From positions 1 through 7,848 of the forward strand of contig CAJZFF010000070.1 of assembly GCA_915069725.1 (NCBI GenBank): DNA of 7,848 bases. The letters run 5' to 3'. Position numbers and translations under genes: made by a program. The notes under the pieces were generated by a model, which was not told the origin of the DNA, did not search any database, and worked only from the letters and a program-made list of their open reading frames with translations. Origin of the DNA: an uncultured Actinomyces sp. GTDB lineage: Bacteria > Actinomycetota > Actinomycetes > Actinomycetales > Actinomycetaceae. Below are positions 6,480-7,848 of the stretch, piece by piece; positions within the stretch are counted from its first letter, which is position 1, and every line of letters begins with the position of its first letter.

Positions 6480-6589
6480 AAACGGGTGGACAGACGCCAG
6501 GCTGGCGGAAGGCGGGCCCGGCCCCTGGGTTGAGAGCGCCCGGCGATCCCCGCTGCTAGGTCCTCGATTGCCCGGACCCGGGTCGGGGA

Positions 6590-6613
6590 GCCCGGCCCCG
6601 GGCGGGCCCCGCC
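6590..6613 (-). terminator. GC-rich hairpins downstream of the DUF4832 gene
   Basis: GCCCGG and CCGGGC (6590-6595 and 6598-6603) flank CC, and GGCGGG and CCCGCC (6601-6606 and 6608-6613) flank a single C, so the two overlap as competing stems. They lie 35-58 bases beyond the DUF4832 stop codon on the minus strand and may help terminate it. There is no T-run, and in DNA this GC-rich such palindromes are common by chance. Confidence 0.3.
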
Positions 6614-6647
6614 GGCATTCTGTCGGGACTCCGCCGTCGGGCCCCGC

Positions 6648-7848
6648 CTACTTGGTGGGGGTGCGGCCCAGGGTGAGGTAGCCGGGCAGCGTCTGGTCCT
6701 GGCCGGCGCTGGAGAAGCGCAGCGGCTGGCCCGACTCCAGCGGGTTGACCACGCGCACCAGGATCGTGTTCTGTCCGGCCGGGTCCGCCGGAAGCTGCCC
6801 GGAGAAGGTCTGGGTCTTGCCGACCGCGACCTTGCGCAGGTCGCCGCTGAGCGTGGTGCGCCCGACCTCCATGCCGTTGGAGGTGTTGATGGCCACCGCC
6901 TCCACATTCCAGTTGTAGTAGAAGGGCGCCACCCCGTTGTTGGCGATCTGCACCTCAACCTTGCCGTTGCGCATCCGCCAGCGCGACACCGCCAGGTCGT
7001 AGCCGGTCTCGGCGGAGGCCTGCACGGTCCGCTCGCGCTCGGAGCCGTTGAGGGTCGTGGTGAAGGCCCAGTTGTCCACCAGCCAGCTCGCGTGCGTGGC
7101 CTTGATGGAGGCGTCGATGTCCACCGTTCCTCCGTTGGAGCCCGAGGCCATGCAGCTGCCCGGGTTGCGCACGGAGCACTCCTGGATGCCCGGGTAGATC
7201 TCGCCCCCGATCGGGTGCTGCTGCCAGGCCTGGTCCGCCTTGGCCTGCTTCAGCTGCGGCAGGAAGTGCCAGTCGGCGGTGTCCATCGTGGCGTAGCCGA
7301 AGGAGTCATCGTGGTAGCCGACCCCGTGCTTGACCGTCTCCGCGGACGGGTAGCGCGCCAGCGTCGGCGTCACCTGGAAGGCGCTGTCCCAGGTGTCGAT
7401 GAGGGTGTTCTGGTTCGCCGTCGACGGCATCCAGTTCTCACCGGAGGGGTTCTCCCCGGAGACCTTGCCGTTCATCGGGTAGGTGTGCCCCTCGCCCCAG
7501 AAGCCCACCAGGCCGTGGGTGATGAAGGCCAGGCGCGGGTCGCCGTCGTACTGCTGGCCCAGGGCCGAGATGAAGCTGGTGAGCATCGACATCATCTCGG
7601 GGTCGTTGTAGTCCGGCGCCAGCGACTGGCCCGGCGCGTTGCCGTGGAACGTGTAGTCGTGGGTCGGCACCGCGTGGGAGCTCAGCAGGTAGGCCGGGAT
7701 GCCGCTGGGGCGCCCGGGGTAGTCGACGTAGAAGCGCAGCACCGCCTGGTGCCCGCGTGAGGCGATGGCGTTGAGGTGCGCCTCGAGCCTGTCCCACGAG
7801 TAGGAGCCGGGCCCGGTGACGACGTCGCTGACCGGCAGCGTCAGCCAC
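6648..7848 (-). CDS. DUF4832 domain protein, C-terminal 399 residues (partial)
   Basis: The frame is open from the right edge (first complete codon TGG at 7847-7845) to TAG at 6650-6648, so the N-terminus lies outside the window; the internal GTG at 7742 is not a believable start. Numbering from the edge, barrel-like motifs are SYSWDRLEAHLNAI (15-28), VLRFYVDYPG (36-45), PDYNDPEM (78-85), DGDPRLAFITHGLVGFWGEGHTYP (segment 101-124), GYHDDSFGYATMDTADW (177-193) and GGEIYP (214-219). A beta-sandwich tail follows, including the run of hydrophobic strands at about 287-320 and 362-392. These match the DUF4832 family, often paired with an N-terminal DUF4874, which resembles glycoside hydrolase barrels. 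E119, H121 and E216 are candidate active-site residues. C224 and C232 could form a disulfide, fitting an extracellular location. It is convergent with the alpha-galactosidase gene; a shared role in glycan use is an inference. Confidence 0.85.
   Translation of the reverse strand, partial: WLTLPVSDVVTGPGSYSWDRLEAHLNAIASRGHQAVLRFYVDYPGRPSGIPAYLLSSHAVPTHDYTFHGNAPGQSLAPDYNDPEMMSMLTSFISALGQQYDGDPRLAFITHGLVGFWGEGHTYPMNGKVSGENPSGENWMPSTANQNTLIDTWDSAFQVTPTLARYPSAETVKHGVGYHDDSFGYATMDTADWHFLPQLKQAKADQAWQQHPIGGEIYPGIQECSVRNPGSCMASGSNGGTVDIDASIKATHASWLVDNWAFTTTLNGSERERTVQASAETGYDLAVSRWRMRNGKVEVQIANNGVAPFYYNWNVEAVAINTSNGMEVGRTTLSGDLRKVAVGKTQTFSGQLPADPAGQNTILVRVVNPLESGQPLRFSSAGQDQTLPGYLTLGRTPTK

Larger units (their letters stand above)
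6104..6647. other. 544-bp convergent intergenic region
   Basis: This gap lies between the 3' ends of the alpha-galactosidase gene (plus) and the DUF4832 gene (minus). The short open frames here have compositions and residue content typical of random high-GC sequence, and none has a convincing ribosome site or family motif. What the region does hold is a set of inverted repeats: small ones at 6103-6135 and 6175-6206, a large symmetric array at 6287-6401, a tandem 11-mer at 6458-6479, and strongly self-complementary GC-rich DNA from about 6570 to 6648. No tRNA or other known RNA was recognised. Confidence 0.7.

Noticed and set aside
6305..6559. 84-residue plus-strand open frame across the second half of the array and the tandem 11-mer
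   Set aside because: Random-looking composition and no initiation signal.
7092..7760. 222-residue plus-strand open frame over the DUF4832 gene
   Set aside because: Val/Arg/Gly-rich complement of a coding strand with clear family motifs on the minus strand.

Overview
The window looks like the chromosome of a high-GC actinobacterium, most likely Actinomyces or a close relative in the Actinomycetales. The evidence is the very GC-rich third codon positions in every gene, actinobacterial protein families, and a left half with the gene order known from Mycobacterium tuberculosis Rv3907c-Rv3909: pcnA read divergently from a Nudix hydrolase and a DUF6049-type envelope protein, with murJ usually next. 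The genus assignment is an inference.

Layout. Positions 1-1538 (minus strand): a Nudix hydrolase gene overlapping by 4 bp the start of a DUF6049 membrane-anchored/secreted protein, which runs off the left edge. The Nudix gene appears to have a leaderless promoter. Positions 1539-1740: a short divergent promoter region. Positions 1741-3228 (plus): a CCA tRNA nucleotidyltransferase (pcnA). Positions 3239-4456 (plus): a Gfo/Idh/MocA oxidoreductase starting 10 nt after the pcnA stop. Positions 4457-4594: a compact control region with a small hairpin, an inverted repeat and a good -10 hexamer. Positions 4595-6103 (plus): a compact intracellular GH36-type alpha-galactosidase. Positions 6104-6647: a 544-bp convergent intergenic region without convincing genes, but holding a notable palindromic array of six degenerate ~20/21-bp units. 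Positions 6648-7848 (minus): the C-terminal 399 residues of a DUF4832-family, probably extracellular, protein.

How the genes may work together. The conserved block (RNA maturation, nucleotide housekeeping, envelope biogenesis) is followed directly by accessory sugar genes. The oxidoreductase and the alpha-galactosidase both lack signal peptides and probably act in the cytoplasm on an imported galactoside or galactose derivative. The DUF4832 protein may act outside the cell on a glycan, but this is inferred only from proximity and fold type. No transporter or regulator gene lies in the window.

The most unusual item is the 115-bp element at 6287-6401. Three units in one orientation are mirrored by three in the other, with identical 21- then 20-bp spacing around a centre at 6344.
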